The notes: generated from the sequence alone by a model not told the origin. A stretch of DNA of 64,000 nt from Phaeobacter italicus (GCF_001258055.1 NZ_CVRM01000011.1:1-64000); one strand, 5' to 3'. Shown: positions 20,670-27,769, numbered from the stretch's first letter. Numbers and translations are program-made.

Positions 20670-20693
20670 GTCATCTTTCCATAAATACTCAAA
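20670..20693. repeat. Dispersed 24-bp element, copy 1
   Basis: This 24-base stretch reappears exactly, in reverse complement, at 25969-25992, about 5.3 kb away. Its core is CATCTTTCCATAAATACTC. Here it lies between the AraC stop codon and the following terminator hairpin. Confidence 0.75.
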
Positions 20694-20699
20694 ACAAAA

Positions 20700-20720
20700 G
20701 CCACCTGCGCAGCAGGTGGC
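20700..20720. terminator. Bidirectional terminator between araC-type gene and hisH
   Basis: GCCACCTGC (20700-20708) and GCAGGTGGC (20712-20720) form a 9-bp stem with a 3-base loop. The minus strand continues CTTTTGTTTT, a good T-tract for the hisB-hisH transcript; the plus strand continues with a short TTT for the regulator gene. Confidence 0.8.
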
Positions 20721-20752
20721 TTTCGACATGTGGTGATGTCGCGCCCCTCAGC

Positions 20753-21391
20753 CTACGGGGCCCAGGTCAGAAAGTTGCCGATCATCCGCAGGCCAATGTC
20801 CTGGCTTTTTTCCGGGTGGAACTGCATGCCCACCATCGTGTCTCGCCCGATCACGCCGGTAACATCGCCACCGTAATCCACATGCGCCAGCCGCTCGGCG
20901 GGGTCTTTCACGCGGAAATGGTAGGAGTGGACGAAATAGCAGTGATCGCCGGATGTGATGCCGTCAAAAATGGCGTGGTCATGGTCGATCACCAGATCGT
21001 TCCATCCCATATGCGGCACTTTCAGGCTGCTGTCGCTGGGGGTGATCTTGACCACATCGCCCTGCACCCAGCCAAGCCCCGCTGTGTCGCGGTATTCATG
21101 GCCGGTGGTGGCCATCAGCTGCATGCCAACGCAGATCCCCAGAAACGGCCGGCCGTTCTGTTCGACCGCTTCCACCATCGCCTCATAGATGCCGCGATGG
21201 CCGCGCAGCTCTTCTGCGCAGGCGGGAAAGGCGCCATCGCCGGGCAGCACCAGCCGGTCGGCCCGCGCCACAACCTCAGCATCCGAGGTCACCACGACCT
21301 CGCCGCCATCAACCTCCCGCGCCATGCGCTGAAAGGCTTTTTCGGCCGAGTGGAGGTTGCCGGATTCGTAGTCAATAATCGCGGTCAGCAT
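20753..21391 (-). CDS. hisH: Imidazole glycerol phosphate synthase subunit HisH
   Basis: 212 residues. The glutaminase half of IGP synthase, supplying ammonia to HisF. Class I amidotransferase triad: C87 in FLGICVGMQLM and H192, E194 in MQFHPEKSQ. The start (ATG at 21389-21391) follows the hisB stop by one base, so the two are coupled. hisF, its partner, is 4.7 kb away beyond an insertion. Confidence 0.96.
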   Translation of the reverse strand: MLTAIIDYESGNLHSAEKAFQRMAREVDGGEVVVTSDAEVVARADRLVLPGDGAFPACAEELRGHRGIYEAMVEAVEQNGRPFLGICVGMQLMATTGHEYRDTAGLGWVQGDVVKITPSDSSLKVPHMGWNDLVIDHDHAIFDGITSGDHCYFVHSYHFRVKDPAERLAHVDYGGDVTGVIGRDTMVGMQFHPEKSQDIGLRMIGNFLTWAP

Positions 21392-21392
21392 G

Positions 21393-21980
21393 TCAGAGCG
21401 CACCCTTGGTGGAAGGGATCGCATCCGCCTTGCGCGGATCGGTCTCCACGGCAGTGCGCAGGGCGCGGGCCACAGCCTTGAATGCCGCTTCGGCAATGTG
21501 GTGGCTGTTGAACCCATGCAGCTGATCGATGTGCAGGGTGATGCCGCCATGGGTGCTCAGCGCCTGAAAGAACTCGCGCACCAGCTCGGTGTCGAAGGTG
21601 CCGATTTTCTGGGTCGGCAGATCGACATTCCAGATCAGGAACGGGCGCGCCGACAGATCGAGCGCACAGCGCACCTGCGCATCATCCATCGGCAGATGGC
21701 ATTCGCCATAGCGGTTGATGCCCTTCTTGTCGCCAAGTGCTGCCACCAAAGCCTGCCCCAGCGCGATGCCGGTGTCCTCGACCGTGTGGTGATCATCGAT
21801 GTGATAATCCCCCTTGGCGCGGATGGTCATATCGATCAGCGAATGGCGCGACAGCTGGTCCAGCATATGGTCGAAAAAGCCGACCCCGGTCTGGTTGTCA
21901 TAGGCGCCGGTGCCATCGAGGTTGACCTCGACAGTGATCTCGGTTTCGGCGGTCTTGCGGGTGATCTGAGCGGTGCGCAT
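21393..21980 (-). CDS. hisB: Imidazoleglycerol-phosphate dehydratase
   Basis: 195 residues, a monofunctional IGPD without the phosphatase domain found in enterobacteria. It dehydrates IGP to imidazole acetol phosphate. The two metal-binding motifs are [13 protein letters not shown] / [19 protein letters not shown] and the C-terminal [15 protein letters not shown] chose the second ATG ([13 protein letters not shown]), because AAGGAC is well spaced from it but touches the first ATG at 21989. Confidence 0.95.
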   Translation of the reverse strand: MRTAQITRKTAETEITVEVNLDGTGAYDNQTGVGFFDHMLDQLSRHSLIDMTIRAKGDYHIDDHHTVEDTGIALGQALVAALGDKKGINRYGECHLPMDDAQVRCALDLSARPFLIWNVDLPTQKIGTFDTELVREFFQALSTHGGITLHIDQLHGFNSHHIAEAAFKAVARALRTAVETDPRKADAIPSTKGAL

Positions 21981-22239
21981 GGTCGGCATGTCCTTGATAT
22001 CCTGCGCTGCTTATAGGGGCAGGGCGGGGGGACGCTCAAGCCTGACGCGTCAATTGGCACAAAACTGTTGCGCCCCGTGCCCGCAATGGGTGCAGCTCAG
22101 CGGTTCGCGACAGGCAGCGACAGGCTGTGCGATGGGCCGGGGCAGGCCAGGGCAGGACGGCCGGCAGGGATTGCCTCTGCCGCGCGCGCGTGTCAGCTTG
22201 GCGCCCAAATACCGCATTCCCAAACAGTTGAGGGGCACC

Positions 22240-22479
22240 ATGTCCACCTGCGTCTTTATCCAGATCCGCTGCAAACCCGGCACCACCTACAAGGTTGCCG
22301 AAGAAATCGCGCTGCGCGAAATCCACTCCGAGCTTTACTCCACCAGCGGTGATTTCGACCTGCTGATGAAACTCTACATCCCCAGCAATGAGGACGTGGG
22401 CAAATACATCAACGATCAGCTTCTGGACATCGAAGGGATCGAACGCTCGCTCACGACCATGACGTTCAAGGTGTTCTGA
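22240..22479 (+). CDS. Stand-alone Lrp/AsnC ligand-binding domain protein
   Basis: 79 residues from the ATG at 22240 (GAGGGG 5 bases upstream). It matches only the C-terminal RAM/AsnC ligand-binding half of Lrp-type regulators: CVFIQIRCKPGTTYKVAEEIALREIHSELYSTSGDFDLLMKLY, ending ERSLTTMTFKVF. No helix-turn-helix is present, and upstream in-frame sequence is unrelated. Such proteins may form mixed oligomers with full-length Lrp relatives or sense amino acids alone. Transcribed away from hisB. Confidence 0.85.
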   Translation: MSTCVFIQIRCKPGTTYKVAEEIALREIHSELYSTSGDFDLLMKLYIPSNEDVGKYINDQLLDIEGIERSLTTMTFKVF

Positions 22480-22821
22480 GCGATCAGATCCGCCCGTGTG
22501 GCAGGCGTCAGGTCAGCGCGGTTTTACGATCACAGGCCAGCTGCGCCGCCGCCCGGTCTGCAAACATCGCGCAAACAACAAGGCGACGGCGTGCCTACAG
22601 GCCTGCCGCCGCCCCGGCCCCCGGTCCCTTACGGGAATACTAAAATCGCTAGGTCCTGAAATGCCTGCGAGAGCCCCCCGACGCTGACACCTCGTCGCGC
22701 GCCGTTCACGGGGAAAAAACTGCTCCGAGCGACAGAACCACCGCGCTGCGCTCTTTTTCGCCCAGACGGCAGTGAACGGCTCAAATTTCAGTCAGCTACC
22801 GATCGCAGCCTTCCCCGCAAC
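22480..22821. other. Non-coding region with a long-range inverted repeat
   Basis: I see no gene here. GCCGTTCAC (22701-22709) and GTGAACGGC (22772-22780) are perfect complements 62 bases apart and could close a structured RNA of about 80 bases. The rest is GC-rich and without recognisable signals; short frames in it look like chance. Confidence 0.4.
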
Positions 22822-22850
22822 AAAAAAGGCAGCCCGCGAGGGCCGCCTTT
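22822..22850 (-). terminator. Terminator of the class III aminotransferase gene
   Basis: On the minus strand GGCGGCCC, loop TCGC and GGGCTGCC (22828-22847) form an 8-bp stem with one G-U pair, followed by six T. It lies 56 bases after the aminotransferase stop. Confidence 0.85.
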
Positions 22851-22905
22851 GCTGTTTGTCCATAGTCGCATCGGGGGCCGCTCTGGGCACCGCATCGGGC
22901 CGGGA

Positions 22906-24258
22906 TCAGCTGGCGATCAACCCCTGATCCGACAGCGCGTCATAGCTCGCATCAATTGCGGTCTTGAGGCGTGTCAGCATTTCGTCCACTTCGGCCTTGG
23001 TGATGATCAGCGGCGGGCACAGCGCCACGGCATTGCCCGCAACCGCCCGCAGGATCAGGCCGTTGTCCTGGCACAGCTTCTGCGCGGTTGCCCCGGCAGC
23101 GCCCTTGTCGAAACTCGCGCCCGTGGTCTTGTTCGACACCAGCTCCAGCGCCGCAATCAGGCCCTTGCCGCGCACCTCGCCCACCAGCGGGTGATCGGTG
23201 AAGATCTCGCGCAGCTGCGCCTGCAGATAGGCGCCGACGTCGGCTGCGTGCTCAAACAGGTTGTCGCGCTCATAGATTTCCAGCGTCTTCAGCGCGGCGG
23301 CACAGGCGGCTGGGTGGCCCGAATAGGTATAGCCGTGACCAAACACGCCGACCTCATTGGTCTGGTTGATCATCGCCTCATACATCCAGCCGGGAATGAC
23401 CGAAGCCGAGATCGGGAAATAGGCCGAGGACAGCTGCTTGGCAAAGGTCATCAGATCCGGCTTGATGCCCATGGTGGTGCAGCCGAAATCAGCCCCCGTG
23501 CGCCCAAAGCCGCAGATCACCTCATCGGCCCAGACCAGAATGCCATATTTGCGCAACAGCGCCTGCAGCCCTTCATAATAGCCTTCGGGCGGCACGATCA
23601 CGCCCGACGCACCGGTGATCGGCTCCACGATCATCGCGGCAATCGTGTCGGGGTCTTCGGCGAGGATCTGATCTTCAAGGTTCTTCAGGATCCGTTCGAC
23701 GAACTGGGCCTCTGTCTCATTGCCCTGCCGCGCGGTGTAATAATGGGGCGAATCCGCCCGCAGAATCGACAGCGCCTCCAGCGGGGCATCAAAATGGGCG
23801 AGGTTCGCGGGCAGCGAGGTCAGCGAACCGGCAGCAACCGTCACCCCGTGATAGCCGCGCTCGCGGGTGATGATCTTGCGCTTTTCCGGCTTGCCGATGG
23901 CGTTGAAGTAATAGCGCAGCATCTTGTAGTGCGTGTCGTTGGCGTCCGAGCCGGAGTTGCCAAAGAAGATATAGGCATCCTCCACCGGCACCATCGCCTT
24001 GAGTTTCTCGGCCAGCTCCATGATCGGCTTGTGGGTTTTGCCGCCAAAGGTGTGTGAAAACGGCAGCTTGTGCAGCTGTTCGGTGATCGCATCCATCACC
24101 TCGGTGTTGCTGTAGCCCAGCGAGGTGCACCACAGGCCAGCCAGCCCTTCGATGTATTTGTTGCCGTCACTGTCGAACACATAGATGCCTTCGCCCCGCT
24201 CAAGGCAAAGCTGTTCGGTCGCGGTGAAATTGGTGGTGGGATAGATGACCGGTGCCAT
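22906..24258 (-). CDS. Class III (omega) aminotransferase
   Basis: 450 residues from the ATG at 24256-24258. A PLP-dependent class III transaminase. The cofactor lysine is K274 in DLMTFAKQLSSAYFP and the pyridine-binding aspartate D245 in VWADEVICGFGRTG; NSGSDAND (101-108) and GYHGVTVAAGSLT are the other PLP contacts. The opening YPTTNFTATEQLCLERGEGIYVFDSDGNKYIEGLAGLWC resembles omega-amino acid:pyruvate and putrescine-type transaminases. The substrate cannot be settled from sequence. Monocistronic with its own terminator. Confidence 0.88.
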   Translation of the reverse strand: MAPVIYPTTNFTATEQLCLERGEGIYVFDSDGNKYIEGLAGLWCTSLGYSNTEVMDAITEQLHKLPFSHTFGGKTHKPIMELAEKLKAMVPVEDAYIFFGNSGSDANDTHYKMLRYYFNAIGKPEKRKIITRERGYHGVTVAAGSLTSLPANLAHFDAPLEALSILRADSPHYYTARQGNETEAQFVERILKNLEDQILAEDPDTIAAMIVEPITGASGVIVPPEGYYEGLQALLRKYGILVWADEVICGFGRTGADFGCTTMGIKPDLMTFAKQLSSAYFPISASVIPGWMYEAMINQTNEVGVFGHGYTYSGHPAACAAALKTLEIYERDNLFEHAADVGAYLQAQLREIFTDHPLVGEVRGKGLIAALELVSNKTTGASFDKGAAGATAQKLCQDNGLILRAVAGNAVALCPPLIITKAEVDEMLTRLKTAIDASYDALSDQGLIAS

Positions 24259-24429
24259 GGCGCGTGTCCTCCTGTGCTGGGCGCCACATGGATGGCGCGG
24301 GTGTGCCGGGACAGCCTGTCTCTGCCATCCCCTTGGCCACAGCATTGGCGGGTTTTGAGAGTCGCGTCAAAGGAATTTGATCAAATCCGCGCGCCATTTC
24401 TGCGCAGGCCCATGAATGGCCCGGAAACG

Positions 24430-24453
24430 AAAAAAGCCGCTCCGAAGAGCGGC
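24430..24453 (-). terminator. Terminator of tRNA-Gly copy 1
   Basis: On the minus strand GCCGCTC-TTCG-GAGCGGC (24436-24453) is followed by six T. A UUCG tetraloop makes it very stable. It lies 16 bases after the tRNA. Confidence 0.9.
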
Positions 24454-24469
24454 CTTTTCGCGATCCAAA

Positions 24470-24544
24470 TGGAGCGGGCGAGGCGATTCGAACGCCCGAC
24501 CCTAACCTTGGCAAGGTTATGCTCTACCCCTGAGCTACGCCCGC
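24470..24544 (-). tRNA. tRNA-Gly (anticodon GCC), copy 1
   Basis: Minus strand: acceptor GCGGGCG (24538-24544) pairs with CGCCCGC (24474-24480), discriminator U, then encoded CCA (24470-24472). Anticodon loop TTGCCAA gives GCC. T arm GGGCG-TTCGAAT-CGCCT. The 8-base CCAAATGG in the leader pairs with CCATTTGG in the CCA/trailer, so the precursor can extend the acceptor stem. Confidence 0.97.
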
Positions 24545-24564
24545 GCTGCCATTTGGTGAGGTGG

Positions 24565-24593
24565 TATTTAGGAAATTGCGCTGACCCCTGCAA
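24565..24593 (-). promoter_or_regulatory. Promoter of tRNA-Gly copy 1
   Basis: TTGCAG (24588-24593), a 17-base spacer and TAAATA (24565-24570) on the minus strand. The same arrangement recurs before copies 2 and 3, which supports it. Confidence 0.75.
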
Positions 24594-24843
24594 GCGGAAA
24601 ATGACAGATTGGTGAAGAAATTTTCTGAACGGTTCTAAGGTCTTGCTGGAAACCGGATCTTGCTGCCCCGCTAAAATACCCCTGAGACAGCCCTGCGATA
24701 GTCGCGGGTCTGCAGTCGCAGGGATTGCGCGCCAGAGGCAGGCCAGATCACGCCACCGGCCACGAGACTGCCGCCAGCCCACACGGTGTGAGCGCGGCAA
24801 GGCGCGGGGGCATCTGCTGTTGAAAGTGAAGCCGGGGCAAACG

Positions 24844-24868
24844 AAAAAGGCCGCTCCGAAGAGCGGCC
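24844..24868 (-). terminator. Terminator of tRNA-Gly copy 2
   Basis: GGCCGCTC-TTCG-GAGCGGCC on the minus strand (24849-24868) followed by TTTTT. Confidence 0.88.
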
Positions 24869-24883
24869 CTTTCGCGATCCAAA

Positions 24884-24958
24884 TGGAGCGGGCGAGGCGA
24901 TTCGAACGCCCGACCCTAACCTTGGCAAGGTTATGCTCTACCCCTGAGCTACGCCCGC
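24884..24958 (-). tRNA. tRNA-Gly (anticodon GCC), copy 2
   Basis: Identical mature sequence to copy 1, with encoded CCA at 24884-24886 and the same flanking CCAAATGG/CCATTTGG pair (24963-24970, 24879-24886). It lies directly downstream of the NaeI-type endonuclease gene on the same strand. Confidence 0.97.
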
Positions 24959-24978
24959 GCTGCCATTTGGTGAGGCGG

Positions 24979-25007
24979 TATTTAGGAAATTGCGCTGACC
25001 CCTGCAA
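24979..25007 (-). promoter_or_regulatory. Promoter of tRNA-Gly copy 2
   Basis: TTGCAG (25002-25007), 17 bases, TAAATA (24979-24984) on the minus strand, as for copy 1. It begins 19 bases after the stop of the endonuclease gene. Confidence 0.75.
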
Positions 25008-25026
25008 GAGGAAAAACGCAGGAATT

Positions 25027-25938
25027 TCACTCTTCGCTGAAAAAAGTCGGATCCAGCGGATGACCGGCACTTTGGGCCAGTTTCGCCTCGCTCGCGTTGG
25101 CCGGTCGGGCCGAAATGAACTCTGACGCGCTGCAATGGGGCAGGTTCAGCGCTCGGATCAACTGCGCGTCCTTGCGCCCCTCCAGAATCAACAGCCCCTC
25201 CTTGGCGAGAATGTCGCGCGTGCCATGCCCCCCGTCCGAGCGGATGCGGCGCATGAAATCCTTTTGATGGGCCACCGCTTCGACCACATCGCGGGGGATC
25301 GGCTGGCGCTGCAATTCGCGAAACAGGGCGGCAATCCGTGCATTGCCGCTCTCGCCTTCAAAAATCCGCGCCACGGCCTGTTCCGGTGCCGTGCGCCAGA
25401 AGTTCGCGGGATAGGGGTGATCCTTCAAAAGCCAGAGAATATGGCGAAACCCCTCTGCCGAAATCGAACGCTTGGCGTCCTTGTTCTGGCCTTGGGTCAG
25501 GTAGTCGGGGCGCGCAACGATCAGGCCCAGATAACACCGCGCGCGCGGTTCATCTGCGGCAACCAGAATGCAGGGCTGATCGACCGCCTCGGTCGGGATC
25601 ATCCAGTTGCTGCCCATCGTGTGTTTGATATCGACGTCATGGCCCAGGATCACCGTGTCCAAACGCCCCTTGCGCAATCGCAGCAGCGCGCGCAGCTCGA
25701 TTTCGACCCGGGTGCCGATATAGGTCTTTTCGGTCTTTTCCAGCTCTTCATACGACCGCCGCCCGGTTTTTGCGGTCATGATCACATCATCAATGCAGTC
25801 GCGCAGCATATGCGGCACGTCATATTCCAGCGCAAGCGTCCCGCCTGCGCGCTCTGTGATTTCGCACTCCAGCTGGAAGAGCGTGCCAAAATCGGGGTGA
25901 TCGAAATCGACCAGGCTGTCCGGTAGTTTTTGTTTCAT
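25027..25938 (-). CDS. NaeI-family type II restriction endonuclease
   Basis: 303 residues, close to NaeI (317). The N-terminal half reads like the NaeI catalytic domain: EKTEKTYIGTRVEIELRALLRLRKGRLDTVILGHDVDIKHTMGSNWMIP, with E79 or E81, D94 and D103-I-K105 in the order of the NaeI active site (from memory). GQNKDAKRSISAEG and IPRDVVEAVAHQKDFMRRIRSDGG continue the match into the DNA-binding C-terminal half. NaeI cuts GCCGGC and needs a second site as effector; identical specificity here is inference. The paired methyltransferase lies 174 bases upstream on the same strand. The start is the ATG at 25936-25938. Confidence 0.82.
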   Translation of the reverse strand: MKQKLPDSLVDFDHPDFGTLFQLECEITERAGGTLALEYDVPHMLRDCIDDVIMTAKTGRRSYEELEKTEKTYIGTRVEIELRALLRLRKGRLDTVILGHDVDIKHTMGSNWMIPTEAVDQPCILVAADEPRARCYLGLIVARPDYLTQGQNKDAKRSISAEGFRHILWLLKDHPYPANFWRTAPEQAVARIFEGESGNARIAALFRELQRQPIPRDVVEAVAHQKDFMRRIRSDGGHGTRDILAKEGLLILEGRKDAQLIRALNLPHCSASEFISARPANASEAKLAQSAGHPLDPTFFSEE

Positions 25939-25968
25939 GGCAGGGCCTGCGCGGGCTGAAGCCTTGGA

Positions 25969-25992
25969 TTTGAGTATTTATGGAAAGATGAC
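25969..25992. repeat. Dispersed 24-bp element, copy 2
   Basis: Exact reverse complement of 20670-20693. It lies 31 bases before the start of the NaeI-type gene, in the gap between endonuclease and methyltransferase, where it could affect their joint or separate transcription. Confidence 0.75.
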
Positions 25993-26112
25993 GGGCGCGG
26001 TCGTTCAAGGCCGACAACCGGGTTCAAACCCGCCAGACCGGGCACAGCACGAACCGCAAAACGGCAGGGCAGGGTGGGACCGCTGGAGAGACAGGGCCGG
26101 GCCGCCGCCATC

Positions 26113-27087
26113 TCAGCCCGCGGTGCCGTTGGCTGAGACCACCTGCAGGCTGGGGCGCGCGATGGCCTGTCGGATCTGGCGGGCCACCGCCTCTGCCACC
26201 GGGGGTGGAAAGGCGTTGCCGACCTGGCGATAGGCGTTGGTCTTGGCGCCGGTGAAATGCCAGCTGTCAGGAAACCCCTGGATGCGGGCAACCATGCGCA
26301 CGGTCAGCCGGGGCATGTCGTTATGAAACGGATCGGGCGCCTCGGGCGCGATGGTGCGCCCTTCGACGCCAAGTGCCGCCCAGGCGCGTCGCGCCCGTGT
26401 TGGCCCCAGATCCGGACCGCCATGTTTCTTGGATCCACCCACGATGGTGGGGGCGATTTCATCGGCCTTGGCCGCCCAGGCCTCTGCCCCGCGCCAGCCC
26501 CGTTCCTGCATCAGATCCAGCAGCGTTTCGCCAACCGTGGGCGGGTTGTGCGGCAGCGGGTCGGGCCAGGCAAACTGACCGGAGAATTCTTTGCGCAGGG
26601 CCACGATTGCCACGCGCGGGCGCAGCTGCGGGACACCGTAGTCTGAGGCGTTCAGCAACCGCCAGTCGGTTTCATAACCCAGTTTGGCCAGCTGTTTCTT
26701 CAGCTTTTCGCGGTAGTCATGAAACACCGCGTCCAGAAAGCCGCGGACGTTTTCGATCATCACAGCCCGCGGACGGGTGGCAGCGACGATTTCAATGGCG
26801 TCATCAAACAGATTGCGCTCGTCCTTTTCGCCAAGCTGCTTGCCTGCGACGGAAAAGGGCGGGCAGGGCAGGCCGCCGGCCAAAAGATCAATCCCGTGAT
26901 AGCTGTCGGCAACGTCTTTGAACTTGCGCACGTCCTCTTCCAGCACGTTCCACTTGGGGCGGTTGTGGCGCAGGGTGGCGCAGCAATGTTTGTCGATCTC
27001 TACCAGTGCGGTGTGTTCGAAACCGGCTTTTTCCAGCCCCAGTGCCTGACCACCTGCCCCCGCGCAGAGTTCTACCGAAGTTAACAT
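26113..27087 (-). CDS. DNA (cytosine-5-)-methyltransferase of the NaeI-type system
   Basis: 324 residues. SAM motif I is ELCAGAGGQALGLEKAGF (6-23), catalytic motif IV has C75 in GGLPCPPFSVAGKQ, motif VI is ENV (112-114), motif VIII is Q154-L-R-P-R158, and motif X is KTNAYRQVGNAFPPPVAEAV. It is a complete m5C enzyme with a short target-recognition region (about 190-270). With the following endonuclease it forms a type II restriction-modification pair. It protects the host site, presumably GCCGGC. The gene begins 150 bases after tRNA-Gly copy 3 on the same strand. Confidence 0.93.
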   Translation of the reverse strand: MLTSVELCAGAGGQALGLEKAGFEHTALVEIDKHCCATLRHNRPKWNVLEEDVRKFKDVADSYHGIDLLAGGLPCPPFSVAGKQLGEKDERNLFDDAIEIVAATRPRAVMIENVRGFLDAVFHDYREKLKKQLAKLGYETDWRLLNASDYGVPQLRPRVAIVALRKEFSGQFAWPDPLPHNPPTVGETLLDLMQERGWRGAEAWAAKADEIAPTIVGGSKKHGGPDLGPTRARRAWAALGVEGRTIAPEAPDPFHNDMPRLTVRMVARIQGFPDSWHFTGAKTNAYRQVGNAFPPPVAEAVARQIRQAIARPSLQVVSANGTAG

Positions 27088-27191
27088 TTTGCCCTGTCAC
27101 CCGTCTGTCTGCGCCATGCTGGCCGTTCCTGCTCTGTTCTAGGGGCTGAAACGATTCCGCGCAAGCGGCTGCATGGGGGTTATCCACAAAC

Positions 27192-27214
27192 AAAAAAGCC
27201 GCTGACGCAGCGGC
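27192..27214 (-). terminator. Terminator of tRNA-Gly copy 3
   Basis: GCCGCTG, loop CGT, CAGCGGC on the minus strand (27198-27214) followed by six T. It separates the tRNA from the methyltransferase gene downstream. Confidence 0.88.
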
Positions 27215-27237
27215 GTCGAGCGGCTTTTTGATCCAAA

Positions 27238-27312
27238 TGGAGCGGGCGAGGCGATTCGAACGCCCGACCCTAACCTTGGCAAGGTTATGCTCTACCCCTG
27301 AGCTACGCCCGC
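27238..27312 (-). tRNA. tRNA-Gly (anticodon GCC), copy 3
   Basis: Same mature sequence as copies 1 and 2, encoded CCA at 27238-27240, flanked by CCAAATGG (27317-27324 on the minus strand) and CCATTTGG (27233-27240). The immediate flanks match copies 1 and 2, but farther sequence differs, so this copy is older or was separated when the restriction-modification genes entered. Confidence 0.97.
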
Positions 27313-27332
27313 GCTGCCATTTGGTGAGGCGG

Positions 27333-27361
27333 GGTTTAGGCGCTTGGGGCGAGGGCTGCAA
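27333..27361 (-). promoter_or_regulatory. Promoter of tRNA-Gly copy 3
   Basis: TTGCAG (27356-27361), 17 bases, TAAACC (27333-27338) on the minus strand: same -35 and spacing as the other copies with a weaker -10. Confidence 0.6.
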
Positions 27362-27531
27362 GTGAAAAACGCAAAGCTGGCGGCAAAAAAATGCCATCAC
27401 GGCGATTTGAGCGACGGAAGGCCCCGCAGGCGGCGTATCACGGGTATGATAGGGACGGGGCCGGATGGGCGCAGGGCGCGCAATGGTCCCAAAACGGGCA
27501 GGAAAGACCCAAACATGAAAGGGAGCCCAAG

Positions 27532-27750
27532 ATGACGTTGTTGAGCGAACCGCTACGCGCACGGATGGGCCGGATCCTGGATCGTCGGCTGGAGTTTCTG
27601 CGCATGAGCTGCCTGATGGGCGCCATTGTTCTGGCGCTTGCAGGTCAGGGCATGGCTGTGGGGGCTGATCCGCTGTCTGCAGAGGACAAGGCCTCTCTCA
27701 GCGGTCTGTGGTTCTGGTCCTGCCGCGAGGACAAGACCGCGCTATTGTAA
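27532..27750 (+). CDS. Small putative exported or membrane peptide
   Basis: 72 residues from the ATG at 27532. A basic N-terminus (RARMGRILDRRLEFLRM) is followed by a hydrophobic run (SCLMGAIVLALAGQGMAVGA), which looks like a signal or membrane segment, then a short tail with PLSAEDKASLSGLWFWSCREDKTALL. AAGGGAG lies 9 bases before the start. No family recognised. A six-codon frame (MKGSPR) ends just over the start codon and may be chance. Could be an anchored peptide or a truncated gene. Confidence 0.45.
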   Translation: MTLLSEPLRARMGRILDRRLEFLRMSCLMGAIVLALAGQGMAVGADPLSAEDKASLSGLWFWSCREDKTALL

Positions 27751-27769
27751 GGACCGCGTACCGCCAATG

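Larger units (their letters stand above)
24425..24601 (-). repeat. 177-bp duplicated unit around tRNA-Gly copy 1
   Basis: Promoter, tRNA and terminator are repeated at 24839-25015, ungapped, with 4 mismatches by my hand alignment. This points to a recent duplication or to gene conversion. Confidence 0.85.
24839..25015 (-). repeat. 177-bp duplicated unit around tRNA-Gly copy 2
   Basis: Second copy of the unit at 24425-24601, offset by 414 bases. It contains promoter, tRNA and terminator. Confidence 0.85.

Noticed and set aside
22496-22687. A 63-codon frame downstream of the Lrp-like gene
   Set aside because: No ribosome binding site, Cys- and Arg-rich composition typical of chance frames in GC-rich non-coding DNA.
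24643-25125. A 160-codon plus-strand open frame across tRNA-Gly copy 2
   Set aside because: It reads through a tRNA, its promoter and terminator in antisense; a shadow of RNA genes is the simpler reading.
25027-27087. Possible novel phage-defence island beyond restriction-modification
   Set aside because: Only a standard endonuclease/methyltransferase pair is present; no further defence gene, integrase or transposase is found around it.
25027-27087. Avoidance of the presumed site GCCGGC in the window
   Set aside because: GCCGGC is seen several times (for example near 2992, 16533, 21147 and within the methyltransferase gene), so there is no obvious avoidance; I did not count all sites.
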